The position numbers were made by a program, and so were the translations under genes. DNA of 64,000 nucleotides from Gari tellinella. Lineage: Eukaryota; Mollusca; Bivalvia; Cardiida; Psammobiidae. The notes under the pieces are model-generated. The model saw only the letters and a program-made list of their open reading frames with translations, was not told the DNA's origin and made no database searches. Where the stretch lies: contig OV277866.1 in assembly GCA_922989275.2 (NCBI GenBank), positions 58,767,246 to 58,831,245 of the forward strand, given 5' to 3'. Position 1 is the first letter of the stretch. Each line of letters begins with the position of its first letter. Shown here piece after piece: positions 1-11,553 of this stretch.

Positions 1-89
1 CTTTGCCTTCCTCCTCAGATTCTGTTGAACAACTAAAGAATCGAAAAAATATGCATTATTTTCTAAATTGCTACGGGATGAGAGCTCAT

Positions 90-523
90 GTTAATGGTCG
101 TATTCGAATCAGGACAACTATCGCATTAGTTGGAATAGTTGTTAACAAGTTCTATTCGAATCACCACTTGATGTTTCCGTTGACAAAGTGTTGTCAAACC
201 CTAAAATCGAGCGTTGATTTAGTCACGTGACCACGTTTATACCACGTGATTTGTGTCAATAGTTAAACAAACATGAAGACCCTCTCAATTAATCGAATGG
301 ATCCAGATCGCATGGCATTATATGCGTATATAAAAATTGGGGGGCGTTACGACTGTTTTTAACGGGTGTTTTATTCATTTACATTCGTCCGGAAGTACAA
401 AGTTTTCGTTGACCACAATTTCTATTCGAGTCGTGCCAAAATCGTTGTCATCAGTAAATCTTCGCGCATTTGCTCCGCCCACTTTTCGTTGTCACCAAAC
501 TCGATGATTCGAATACGACCATT
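90..523. mobile_element. Foldback MITE with 18-bp inverted ends
   Basis: The left end reads ATGGTCGTATTCGAATCA and the right end, from about 504, reads TGATTCGAATACGACCAT, an exact inverted match. Inner stretches (TTTCGTTG.C near 400 and CCGTTGACAAAG near 180) are also partly inverted. No open reading frame of note lies between. This is a non-autonomous DNA transposon of undetermined superfamily. Bases 1-89 show nothing recognisable. Confidence 0.6.
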
Positions 524-544
524 GTTATAATTAAATGTTAACGA

Positions 545-930
545 CTTCACATACGTGAAGATTATGTTCCAACTATATTGCTGCGCACTTCACGTTGGTT
601 GTGCGACGACAGACAGGGCTTAGCACTACATGATGATGTATCTTTAAAGCCGTCCTTAACCGGGAGAGTTATGTCGGATTTTCGTGCTTTGTTTTTTCTC
701 TCCCGTCGTACCCTGGACCCTTCCATGTCTTACAGTTAAGGACAGCTTTAGAGATACATCATCATGTAGTGCTAAGCCCTGTCTGTCGTCGCACAACCAA
801 AGAGGAAAGCATAGTTATCAATTGTAGATTGATCGATAACCAAACGTGAAGTGCGCAGCAATATAGTTGGATCATAATCATTTTTGAGGAAAAATCTAAT
901 ACGTTTCACAAATAGGTTTTGAAAATGTAT
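545..930. repeat. Tail-to-tail inverted pair of a retroelement 3' end
   Basis: A segment running through CAACTATATTGCTGCGCAC, the coding tail GGTTGTGCGACGACAGACAG and CACTACATGATGATGTATC is present on the plus strand at about 555-650. It recurs reverse-complemented at about 730-875. The minus-strand half matches the sequence at 27,838-28,110, which is the 3' end of a retroelement open reading frame. The two arms therefore form a palindrome around a spacer of about 80 bp. Confidence 0.6.
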
Positions 931-1432
931 ATGTATATGACGAGTTCATCAGTGATGTCCTACTGTGTGCACCTAAACAAAGACAGAGCAAGTTGGGCTT
1001 CCAAGTAAGATATACCTCGATCAGCGGAATTTTGAGACAAATTTGGTGAAAAGGCGAAGGTCACAGAGGTCAAAGGTTCAATTTTGAATAGCCATAACAT
1101 CTGATCCACAGCTGACAGGAGCTTCATATTTTGAATATATGCTGCTCTACTTCAGAAGAGAGTGTATATTGAAGACTTGTGTGGGAAAATGCCAAGGACA
1201 GAGAAGTCAAATGGTCAACTATTTAAAAGGGCAATAACTTTTGACCTTAAAATGATCGGGACTTTATATCTGATTCACATGTTGCTCTTATTTAAAGAAA
1301 TATAAATATGTACTTTTCAAAGATGCCGGGTGGCCTTAGGTCAAGCTAACAGAGATATAAAGGTCAAATATATAAAATTGCCCAAACTATTTGACATTCA
1401 CGCGATACGGTCTTCATGTTTAGTACACATAT

Positions 1433-1613
1433 TGACGGCGGCAGTAGTCCAGTGGTAACACATTGGACTACGGTATCAGAGGTCTTGACTTCGATCCCCT
1501 GCTGGACCAGCGGTCTGACTAGGGGATTTTTTCTGAATCCCCGATGATGTACAGGAATGTTCTTGAGCAAGACATGTACCGCGAATCGCTCCTCTCCACC
1601 AAGGGGTTAAAAT
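1433..1613 (+). mobile_element. tRNA-headed SINE
   Basis: The head carries Pol III promoter-like boxes in tRNA spacing: an A-box-like AGTAGTCCAGTGGTAACAC near 1,445 and a B-box-like CTTGACTTCGATCCCC near 1,483. A body follows that has no coding potential and ends near CACCAAGGGGTTAAAATC. The acceptor stem does not pair well, so this is a tRNA-derived SINE and not a functional tRNA gene. Confidence 0.6.
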
Positions 1614-1737
1614 CACAGGGACCCGGCACGATTTATTTTTGAGAGAAAAAATTGTCAAAAGGTATATATAGAGACTCTCTATATATACCTTCTGACGATT
1701 TTTCTCTCTCAAAACGCAATCGTGTCGGGGCCCTGTG
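1614..1737. repeat. Long hairpin, arms about 55 bp
   Basis: The left arm (GGTATATATAGAGA preceded by AATTGTCA and GAGAGAAAA) pairs with the right arm beginning CTCTCTATATATACC. Outer ends CAGGGACCCGGCACGAT and ATCGTGTCGGGGCCCTG also pair imperfectly. It abuts the SINE 3' end. This looks like a small foldback transposon. Confidence 0.6.
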
Positions 1738-1959
1738 CCTGAGAAGGGTCTGAGTCGGTACTGCGGCTGCATTTGACTGCGCCATATGTTAGCAGTGCTC
1801 AATATTGTAGGCAAGATAACTCAACCATCAGGGGAGTAAATGTACAGTCGGCTGAGCGGTCATTCGGACTGAAAGTAGACTATAACTTTGTATACTACTT
1901 TTTATTGCTCTTATTTAGGGGAATACTAATATTTTCCCCAATTTTTCCCATGTAGGATA

Positions 1960-2320
1960 GGGATTTTCCCCATGTGGAATGACTCTATCCTCCATACCAC
2001 GTGACGTCTTTCATTGTTTGCCCAGCTTACAACAAGAGCTGCATGACGCGGGTAACTAAATGACATCATTTCTTATGACGTAAATATAAACAACGCCGTG
2101 TTTTGGCGGAAAATAATGCATACAAACTGCAATTAGTTCGTTATGTGTATCATGTTTTGATGATTTAAATGGGATAAAAAAAATCCACCATTCGTTTTGT
2201 TGATGTAGGGTCAGAAATTTCACGCAGGAACTCGGCAAGCCTCGTCCCTGCGTGAGTTTTCTGACCCTCGAAGGAGAAAATTCCTATCCTACATCAACAC
2301 TCATGGTGGATTCTTACATA
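1960..2320. repeat. Hairpin repeat containing a TTTTGGCGG block
   Basis: A block with GCTGCATGACGCGGG, ACAACGCCGTG and TTTTGGCGGAAAAT resembles the hairpin repeats at 5,112 and 49,072. It ends in a hairpin whose arms are AATCCACCATTCGTTTTGTTG and the inverted CAACACTCATGGTGGATT, enclosing a second inverted pair (GGGTCAGAA / TTCTGACCC). No coding content was seen. Confidence 0.5.
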
Positions 2321-2689
2321 TTGGATCAAAATGTCCAGTTCACAGAGATAACAAGGTTTCATAATTGAAATGGCAATTATCTTTGAATCTCAGGTAATAG
2401 TTCATATATGCGATACATTTTGCTGTCATTAACAGGAATATGAATTTGTAGATTTTAGACATGTCAAGTCAAAGGTGTCACAGAGGTCAAACGGTCAAAC
2501 ATTTTAAATGGTCATACACATTGACCCTCAGGTGATCGGAATTTCATATTTGATATACATGTTGTTGTAATGAGAGGAATAAGAAATGGATGTTTTACAG
2601 ACATGTCGGCTTAAATTAACAGTGGTGAACTTTTTGAGATTGTTGTCAGGGTGGGGTCTATATATATTTCATTGTGGTATAACAAATGC

Positions 2690-3490
2690 ATGCTGTCAAC
2701 AAACTGACCTGTCACAAACACCACAAAATCATGTAGAAATAATAATACATGCATATTAAGGAACTACATTTCAATTTGAAAAGGGGCACAATTCTGTCAA
2801 ATTTTATGCAAGAGTTGTCATACTTAAAGAATAGTCTCACAACACAACACATATAATGTGCACCACGTTTGAAGACAACATCATGAATAGTTTTCAAGAA
2901 AATAGAAAAAAACAAACACCACAATGACATGTAGAAATAATAATACATGCATATTAAGGAACTACATTTCAAGTTAAAAAGGGGCATAATTCTGTCATTT
3001 GTTGACAAGAGTTATGTAACTTCAAGTAGAGTCTGCAAACATCACACTTATAATATATACCAAGTTTGAAGACAATGTCATAAATAGTTTTAAAGAAAAT
3101 GACATGTGCAAAGAATAAATGCATATTAAGGAACAACATTTCAAGTTACAAAGGGGCAACATTCTGTCAAATTTTGTGCAAGAGTTGTCAAAGTTGATGA
3201 AAAGTCTCACAATAAAACTCTTAGAATGTGTACTAAGTTTGAAGACAATATCATGAATAGTTTTCAAGAAAATTCCATATTCAAAGGAAATATTCGCAGC
3301 TAAGAGACAAACAAATCAAGTTAAAAAGCGGCATAATTCTGTCAAATTTGGTGCAAGAGTTATAAAACCTGTCAATGAGTGGCCCCGAATAACATTGATA
3401 ATGTTTACCAAGTTTGAAGATGGTATCATAAACTGTTTTTTAAGAAAAAGGCAAATGTCCCGGAAAAACGTGACGGACGGACGGACGTTC
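2690..3490. repeat. Tandem repeat, about 4 units of 175-195 bp
   Basis: The phrase CATGCATATTAAGGAAC recurs at about 2,750, 2,946 and 3,121, with a degenerate fourth copy near 3,300. Each unit continues with an AAGGGGCA.AATTCTGTCA.. block and an AAGTTTGAAGACAATxTCAT block. The array ends in a GACGGACG run near 3,470. The minus-strand open frames here are products of the repeat. Confidence 0.7.
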
Positions 3491-3845
3491 TTACTGGAGG
3501 ATACTTATGTGGCTATTTTCTATTGTTTTCTTTTGCGTGGCTAGCCACACAACAGACAATTTCTTTTTGCTCTAACTTGGAATAGAATGATCTGAAGGCT
3601 AACCCTACCCCTAACCCTATGTCGCACAACTGGCCAGGTTAATGTAACAATAAATGGACAGGTTAATGTCACAAGAGACGGCCAGGTTAATGTTTTTCAA
3701 TTATAGGGCTAAGAATTTGAGCCACATAAGTACCATCACGTAGGCACGGACCGACAGACGGACGGACAACGTGACTCCTATATAGCCCGCCAAAAGCCGG
3801 TGGGGTGGGGGCATAATAAGAAGTACTAGTACAAGAAGTGATACA

Positions 3846-4040
3846 GTGAGAGAGACAATTGCAGAACAAAGAGAAAGAGATCTTAGGAAACGGAATTTAA
3901 TTAATCAGAACCTAGACGAGTCAAAGAAAACAGAAATTGAGGAATGTCAGGCGGAAGACAGTGAGTCGCTCAAGAAAATTTTCAGTGCCATGGGTGTTAA
4001 TGATGAGAATGTTATCCAGAGTTTCGGACGAATCGGAAAC
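3846..4040 (+). pseudogene. Relic of a LINE ORF1-like coiled-coil protein
   Basis: About 65 codons read as a charged helix (AEQRERDLRKRNLI), an acidic stretch, and then LKKIFSAMGVNDENVIQSF. This order of basic 'RxxRxRNLI' helix, acidic gap and 'G(V/L)' helix is typical of ORF1 proteins of CR1-type LINEs. The frame ends where the next repeat starts (AACAAGAG at about 4,038), so the C-terminus is lost. The assignment rests on pattern only. Confidence 0.4.
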
Positions 4041-5107
4041 AAGAGTCGCATGCGGCACTAAATCGCTCACCTGGTACCCATGATTACGGTCATGTAAATG
4101 GACCAGTAATGATAACGTTTTCACTTATTCACCCCACCCACTGGTGGCCATGCTGTTTGAGCTAGTAAGATTATTTGAAGAAAACTGGCAAAGGGTCACC
4201 CATGAATCATTATTTGTGTAAAATTATTCTTAAATCAGACCAATAGTTTCACAGAATGTTTTTTTTTTAAAGTTTTTCTATACAAAAATATAAGGAAAAC
4301 TTGCCCCACCCGCTGAGGGCCATGTTTTTTAGATAACAAAATAATTTTAAGAAATCTGGTAGAGGGTCATCAATTGACCATTTGTGTAAAATTATTTTGA
4401 ATTTGGACCAGTAGTTTCAGGAGAAGATTTTTTTTAAGTTTTACTATACAGTAACATAAGGAAAACGTGCCCCACCCACTGGCGGCCATGTTTTTTAAGA
4501 TAACAAAATGATTTTCAGAAATCTGGTAGAGGGTCATCAATTGACCATTTGTGTAACATTATGTTAAATTTGGACCAGTAGTTTTAGAGGAGAAGATTTT
4601 TTAAAGTTTTTACTATACTGTAACATAAGGAAAACGTACTCCACCCACTGGCGGCCATGTTTTTTCAGATATCACAATAATTTTAAGAAATCTGGTAGAG
4701 GGTCACCCATGGATCATTTGCATAAAATTACTTTCAAATCGGACCAGTAGTTTTTGACAAGAAGATTTTTTAAGTTATCACTATATAGCCATATAAGGAA
4801 AATCTGCCCCACCCACTAGCGGCCATGTTTTTAAGATAGGAATATTATTTTAAGAAATCTGATAGAGGGTCACCAATTGCACATTTGGGTAAAATTATTT
4901 TCAATTCGGACCTGCAGTTTTTGGATGATCTATATTTGAAGAAATCTGAGAGAGTACCTTACAAGGAACAATCCTATGAAGTTTTGATGAAATTGGCCCA
5001 GTTGTTTCCAAGAAGAAGATCTTTGAACAAAAAGTTTGACGACAGACGAACGAAGGACACAGGGCGATCACAATAGCTCACCTTGGCACTTCGTGCCAGG
5101 TGAGCTA
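4038..5107. mobile_element. CTCACCTG-ended repeat element, copy 1
   Basis: It opens with AACAAGAG, a short hairpin, then TCGCTCACCTGG, and closes with GCCAGGTGAGCTAAAA. The ends are thus inverted repeats around TCACCTG. The interior holds about five degenerate direct repeats of 150-165 bp, each with CCCCACCCACTGGCGGCCATG, a GAAATCTGGTAGAGGGTCA block and an AGAAGATTTTT block. It shares organisation with the copies at 5,408, 12,870, 25,699, 36,975, 38,013 and 63,026. Confidence 0.7.
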
Positions 5108-5111
5108 AAAA

Positions 5112-5407
5112 TAATATTCAGGCCACGCCTTGTCAGGACTACTTTCTCTTAGTCCAACTGCTCTCCAAAAGCACTGCATGAAGCAGGACGCCAAATGACG
5201 TCATTGACGTCGACGTAACTGCAAAACAATGTCGCGTTTTGGCGGAAAATATATATGGAGGAGGGACTACAACCTACGTTTTAAAAGCGTTAAAATGAAC
5301 ATTCGCCTCAGAATCTCTATCTTAACTACTTTCTTAAATTCAGTAGTGATATTAAATTATAAGGAATAATTCGGAATATTTATTGTATTCATGGAGGTAT
5401 GAAAAAA
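5112..5407. repeat. CRE-containing hairpin repeat, copy 1
   Basis: It is nearly identical to 49,072-49,368: both carry TTCAGGCCACGCCTTGTC, AAATGACGTCATTGA.GTCGA, GCGTTTTGGCGGAAAATAT and a GGAATAATTCGGAATATTTA tail. This copy lacks the terminal inverted arm seen at 49,380-49,480. It carries a perfect TGACGTCA octamer (CREB/ATF-type site), which is a sequence match only. Confidence 0.7.
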
Positions 5408-6775
5408 ACAAGAGACCCAGAGGGTCACATTTCGCTCACCTGAGGACACTGTACCATAGAATCTGACTGGGCAAGACAACATTTTGAAATAGCTATGACC
5501 CAGGTCCCATAATTTGATCTTGGTAGAGGACCACAAGGCGAAGCTACATGTCAGATATTAATGATCTGGGCCTTACGGTTTAAGAGAAGAAGATTTTTAA
5601 AGGTTTTCCTATAAAAACTGGGTGGGTCCAATTTTTGCCCGGGTGTCATAATTTGAACACACTTGGTAGAGAACCACAAGGCAAAGCTATATGTCAAATA
5701 TTAAGAATCTGGGCCTTACAGTTTCAGAGTAGAAGATTTTTAAAGGTTTTCCTATATAAGTCTATGTAAAACTGATAAGCCCCGGTGTAGGCGGGGCCAA
5801 ATTTGATCAAGGGGTCATAATTTGAACAATCTTGGTAGAGTACCATAGGGCAAAGCTACATGTCAAATATAAATGATCTTGACCTTGGCTCTTACGGTTT
5901 CAGAGAAGAAGATTTTTAAAGGTTTTCCTATGAAAAACTAATAGGCCCGAGGGCGTGGCAATTTTTGACCCGGGGGTAATAATTTGAACAATCTTGGTAG
6001 AGGACCACAGGGCAAAGCTGTATGTCAAATATTAAAGATCTAGGCCATATAATTTGAGAGAAAAAGATTTTAAAAGGTTTTCCTATATAAGTCTATGTAA
6101 AACTGATAAGCCCCAGGGCGGGGCCATTTTTGACCCAGGGGTTATAATTTGAACAACTTTGGTAGATGACTATAAGGCAAAGCGACATGTCAAATATATA
6201 TGATCTAGGCCTTACAGTTTCAGAGAAGAAGATTTTCAAAGGTTTTCCTATGAAAAACTGATAAGTCCGAGGGCGGGGCCATTTTTGGCCCGGGGGTCAT
6301 AATTTGAACAATCTTGGTAGAGGACCACAAGGCAAAGCTATATGTCAAATATTAAAGATCTGGGCCTTACAGTTTCAGAGAAGAAGATTTTTAAAGGTTT
6401 TCCTATATAAGTCTATGTAAAGCTGATAAGCCCTGGGGCGGGGCCAATTTTGACCTGGGGGTCATAATTTGAACAATCTTGGTGGAGGACCATATGGCAA
6501 AGCTACATGTCAAATATTAATGATCTAGGCCATACAGTTTCTGAGAAGATTTTTAAAGGTTTTCCTAAGAAAAACTGATAAGCCCCAGGGCGGGGCCATT
6601 TTTGGCCCCAGGGTCAAACTTTGAACAATCTTGGTAGAAGATTATTAGGTTATGATACATACAAAATATCAAAGGTCTGGGTCTTTGGGTTTTTGAGAAG
6701 AAGATTTTTTAAGATTTTCTTATGCATTAAAAGTTGTCTATACGGTCATGTTAGAAAATCTGGTCCAGTGCAATT
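5408..6775. mobile_element. CTCACCTG-ended repeat element, copy 2 (interrupted)
   Basis: It starts ACAAGAGACCCAGAGGGTC then TTCGCTCACCTGAGG. The body is seven or so tandem units of about 155-170 bp. Each unit has AATTTGAACAATCTTGGTAGA, AAGCTACATGTCAAATATT, a GAGAAGAAGATTTTTAAAG block and CCCCxGGGCGGGGCCA. The body breaks at about 6,775 where LINE sequence begins. Small plus-strand frames here are repeat artefacts. Confidence 0.7.
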
Positions 6776-9700
6776 CAGTGCAATTCAGAGGGGGAGCCCC
6801 ATACTCGGAGGAAGCAGACTAGTGAGCACACAAGAACGGGTGTAAATAGTTTTAAACACAAGGGACTTAAAGTTTTTACCAGCAACGTGGATGTGATTAC
6901 CACCAAGATGGTGGACAATGAACAATATATCCAGGAACATTCGCCAGACATCATAGCGCTAACGGAAGTGAAGCCTAAGAACAGTAGGACAGCGCTGCAG
7001 GAAAGTGAGATAGGGTTTGAAGAGTACCATTCCCCCGTCCACAACCTCGAGGACGAGGGCCGTAGGATTTGTATATACGTTTCTAAAAAGTTCGGGGTGG
7101 AGGCTTTTAAAAGTGATAGTGAAACTTTAAAAGAGTATAGAGAATCAGTATGGGTCAGAGTTAAAGTAAGTGGAAGCAAGTCTGTTGTGATTGGATGTGT
7201 CTATCGCAGCCCATCAAGCAATCGCGAGAACAACAGGAAATTGGAGAACCTACTGCGAAGTATATGTGACAATAACCCACGTGATATGATTGTGGTGGGA
7301 GACTTTAACTATCCAAATATAAATTGGGAGGACAATACTTCTTCGGATGGGGAGGACTCTGACAGCGACCAATTTATAGAGTGCATAAGAGACTGCTTTC
7401 TATTCCAGCACGTGGATGAGTCTACACGCTACCGCGACGGCCGAAAACCGTCCCTCCTTGACCTAGTGATGACAACCGAGGAAAATGTAGTCAAAGACTT
7501 AGTCTATCTTGCCCCGATTGGTAACAGCGACCATTGTACCTTGACTTTTGAATATTTATGTCAGCCGGAAACTGTGACGAGCAAAACAAAGAAAGTACAA
7601 GTACGACAAGGGAAACTACAGTGAAATGAAAAATGTACTGACTAGCATCGACTTGGACAGTGAACTGGAAAATTCAAGTGCACAGGAAGCATAAAACAAG
7701 TTCAGCGGCATAATCGAGAAAGCAATGGAGGAACATATACCAACGCAAACAATCGGCAGTAAACCAAACAAAAGGAGACAGGCGTACATGGATAGACAGG
7801 GCATGAGGCTGATGAAAGCCAAACAGAGAGCATGGAAAGCGTACACTGACAGCAACGATCCATACGACAACACGAGGTACTGTAAAGCAAGAAACAAATT
7901 GCGTTCTCACACACGGAAACTAAGAAAAGAATTCGAAGAGGCACTGGCAGGGGGAGACAAAAGCCTAAGGCCTTTTGGAGATACATGAAGACAAAACTAA
8001 CAGTGAAAAGTGGAGTCAGCGACCTTACGGACGATGAGGGAGTAATGCACAATGATGAGAAGGCCAAAGCGGGACTCTTAAATGACTTCTTTACAAGTGT
8101 TTTTACGCATGAGGATACAAGTGATGTACCAGAGTTAGAAGACAGATCTAAAGGGACTGAACTATCAAGCATCCACATAACGGAAGAATCCATCCTGAAA
8201 CGTCTTAAGAAGCTCAAAGCCAGCAAGTCCCCAGGCCCGATGGATTCCATACCAGAGTCTTGAAGGAAGTGGCGACCGCAATAGTTATCCCACTGAGGAT
8301 AATCTTCTTAATGTCAATGAATAAAGGGAAACTGCCATCACAGTGGAAGGAGGGCCAGGTGACTCCTATCTTCAAGAAAGGAGACAAGAGCTCGCCCGGC
8401 AACTACCGTCCAGTGAGCCTAACAGCGATTATCTGCAAGGTACTAGAAACAATTGTCAGAGAAGCAGTAAAGAGACACATGATTGACCTGTTCTGCGATG
8501 AGCAGCATGGATTCGTGGCGGGGAGATCATGCATGACCCAACTCCTGACATGCTTGGATAATTGGACAGAGGCATTGAAAAGAGGCGACCCTATCGACAC
8601 ACTCTACTTAGACTTAAACAATGCGTTCGATATTGTGCCCACGAACGTCTAATCAACAAAATCTATGGATATGGGATAAAGGGAAAAGTCGGAAGATGAA
8701 TTGCCAACTTCTTGCATGACCGATATCAGAGGGTTTCGCTTAACGGGCATACGTCAGAATGGAGTAGTGTTGCAAGTGGCATCCCACAGGGTAGCGTGTT
8801 AGGACCCGTATTGTTCGTTATCTTTATTAATGACCTACCAGATGCAGTCAGAAGTGTATTGAGAATTTTTGCGGACGATACCAAGGTCTACGGTAGAGAA
8901 GCTACTACAGAGGACAGAGCCAAATTGCAGGAAGACATCATCAACTCTCTGACTGGTACGACAAATGGTTGCTCAAGTTTAACACAGGAAAGTGCAGGGT
9001 CATGCATCTTGAACAAAACAATCCCTGTCACGAGTATTGAATGAGAGACAACGACGGAAACTACAAGTGCTTAGAAGAAACAGATATGCAGAAAGATCTG
9101 GGTCTGTATGTTGACAATAAGTTGTCCTTCCACCACCATATAAGCCAGCCTGTTAGTAGGGCCAACATAACACTTGGGATAATAAAGCGCATCTTTGTGA
9201 CCAGAAACAACCTTATCATCAATAATCTGTACACAATCATGGTCAGGCCTCTTCTTGAGTATGGAAATGCGCCAAGAATACATCAGTTTGATGGAGATAC
9301 GGACAAGATATAGAGGGTACAGCAAAGAGCAACAAAGCTATGCACAGCTATTAAAGACATTGACTATGAACAGAGACTCCAGGCACTGAAGCTTCCATCA
9401 ATGTATTATCGACGGCAACGAGGTGACATGATCCAGGTGTGGACAATTCTTACTGGAAAAGACAGGGTCGACCAAGCAAAGCTGTTGCCGTTATCCATCG
9501 AGACCAAAACAAGAGGCAATAAGTGGAAGCTTGACAAGCAGCAAGGACAACGTAGTGTTCGCAAGTACTCGTTCGGACTAAGAGTGGTAAATGACTGGAA
9601 TTTATTACCGGACGAGGTCGTGTGTGCCAAGGACATCAACGAGTTCAAGAACAAGTTGGATTGTTGGTGGAGAAATTGCTAGTATGTCACACGCCCAAAG

Positions 9701-9790
9701 CATGCAAAAAGTAGTTTACCACCAAGAAGTGGGCGGGAGTCACAGGCGTGAGCCTTGTTCCTGAAGAGGATTATATGTATGTATATGTAT
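6776..9790 (+). pseudogene. CR1/jockey-type LINE, broken pol
   Basis: The endonuclease half is visible at 6,887-7,624 (PDIIALTEVKPKN, VIGCVYRSPSS, VVGDFNYPNI, SDHCTLTFE). Reverse transcriptase motifs follow in scattered frames: SPGNYRPVSLTAI near 8,395, HGFVAGRSC near 8,508, LDLNNAFD near 8,612, GIPQGSVLGP near 8,778, and FADDTKVYG at about 8,866-8,892. The C-terminal VVNDWNLLPDEVV block ends at 9,682. The reading frame changes or stops near 7,622, 8,263, 8,650, 9,044 and 9,313, so it cannot encode a complete protein. The 5' end is truncated with no ORF1. In LNNAFD the usual SKAFD is altered. The tail ends in TATGTATGTATATGTATA. It lies downstream of exon 13 in the next intron of the sensor gene. 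Confidence 0.85.
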
Positions 9791-10005
9791 AGAACTACTG
9801 GTACAAGAATTCACAAAAAGAACTGTTCTCTGGGTCTTTTACATAAACTTCCGTTTTTGTTTTTGTACAAATACATGTAGTATTAACCAATTAACACGTC
9901 AAACATCAAGGTGGGTTTGTGCTGATTCATAATAACTTTAATTATAGATAATTTTGTATAATTTCTATCGATATAGAATGTTAATTGAATCTAAAATGTC
10001 AGTAC

Positions 10006-10147
10006 CTTTCAATCCGTCAAGCAATTTCTTCTCTTCAGCTGTCAACTTTTCTTTCTGCTCGTTTTCAAAACTATGTTTGTCGGCCAAAAACTTGATTACA
10101 TCATTTGTTTGCAACAGGCTGTTCACTTCGAGGGCCTGGTTGTATAT
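10006..10147 (-). CDS. RLR exon 13: pincer helix segment
   Basis: The exon follows the acceptor CTGTGTAG and ends at AAAG|GTACTGAC. It enters in phase 0 and leaves in phase 1. It codes 47 residues starting [16 protein letters not shown] and ending in a Lys/Glu-rich helix. Joined to exon 12 (SCAMYLN) it gives the helicase pincer pattern in which other RLRs have HLRKYNDAL. It is the last exon visible; the next exon must lie beyond the LINE, most likely off the left edge. Confidence 0.85.
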
Positions 10148-11518
10148 CTACACAGAATATAAATACATTTATATTTTTATAAGTATTGCCTTCAGGAATG
10201 ATATTTCCTTCGGTTTATATTGGTAATTTCGGTTCAAATGATTGTTCTTTCTTGTAATTAAAGTCATCTTGTCTACGTATTTAGTGAATGTAAACTTTAA
10301 TATTCCTTTCTTAATTAAGTAACATGTAACATTCTGAATAAACTGGGACTCGAACCCACGTTTTTGGCTCATTATGACAACACTCTTGCAACTAAGTGAA
10401 GTATATAAACATTTTCACCACAAACTTTTCTCGGCAACACACCGACCCTTTATAAAAGCGTTTGTTTCAAAGTATACTACCAAAGTTTCTTTCATTTTGT
10501 ATAATTTACGAGTTACAGATTACTCCCATAGATTAAACACTCAATGCCAGAGCTAACGTAACACTTTTCAAAATCATTTTTTAAAATATGGTTCCATGAA
10601 TGAAGTTGAAATTTATTAATTGTTTAAAACCATGATTACCCATTTCCCTTATAGATGCGACTTTTAGCGCATTCATTTTATTCATCCGCCGAAGAAAATA
10701 GTTCCAAATGAAACAGTCATGAAAATGCACCGTAAGAAATATTTTCTATATCCTATCAAATGGTAGCTTAAAGCAGGCTGAAAGTAAAGCAGAATGCGCC
10801 TTTATGCGCATTCTGCTTTACTTTCAACCTGCTTTAAGTAATCACTTGTCCTCCAAACTAGAAACAAGCTATGGGGTAAAGGGTTAACTGTACATTAGCG
10901 ATGAAACAAATCAAACAAGACGAATGCTAATTAGTGTATGCTAGGTAGTCATGGTTTCACAATTTGTACGAGGAATATTTACTAAGCGATAAAATCGATT
11001 TTTTCTAATTTCATGACATTTTTCTAGAAGGAAAGCGCGACTAAAATTTTGGCGAGCATGAATAGAACATAGCGCGGTCGCACAATCAACATACTTATTG
11101 CAAGGTATTCTGACAGAGGGTTATGCTATTAATTCACACAAAACATAATCACAAAACGTAAATAAATGATTAAAATGATTAAAACTAATATCGAATCACT
11201 ATAAATCATAACCAAATTTTATTTCAATAATGGGTTAAGCTGAATAGACATGTTATGAATCTACAAGTATTTGAATTATCATTTAAAGATTTCATTTCTT
11301 TTGCAGACTTTTAATATAACGCCTCGTATAAAAACTAAAACAACTTGCTTGGGAGTGCGCCCCTAAACCCAGGTTTAACCCCCCAGTGGTTGTTAATAAT
11401 TAATTATTGATTGCTGCTGACCGTACCAAGGCGGGCTCCTTTATTCACTTTGCTTTATGTTTGTCTTGCGTGTTGTTTTCTATTTATTGTGTAGATGAAG
11501 GAATGGGATTGCGCGCGC

Positions 11519-11553
<35 letters not shown>

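Noticed and set aside
2712..3267. Minus-strand frames with YYFYMSLWCL repeated
   Set aside because: They repeat with the tandem DNA unit and change frame between units; not a gene.
3598..3622. CTAACCCTACCCCTAACCCTA looks like a telomere repeat
   Set aside because: It is about three degenerate units next to a different short repeat (GGCCAGGTTAATGT); this is too short to claim an interstitial telomere or chromosome end.
6621..6845. Plus-strand frame ending in the LINE 5' region
   Set aside because: It crosses the junction between the tandem repeat and the LINE, so it cannot be a real gene.
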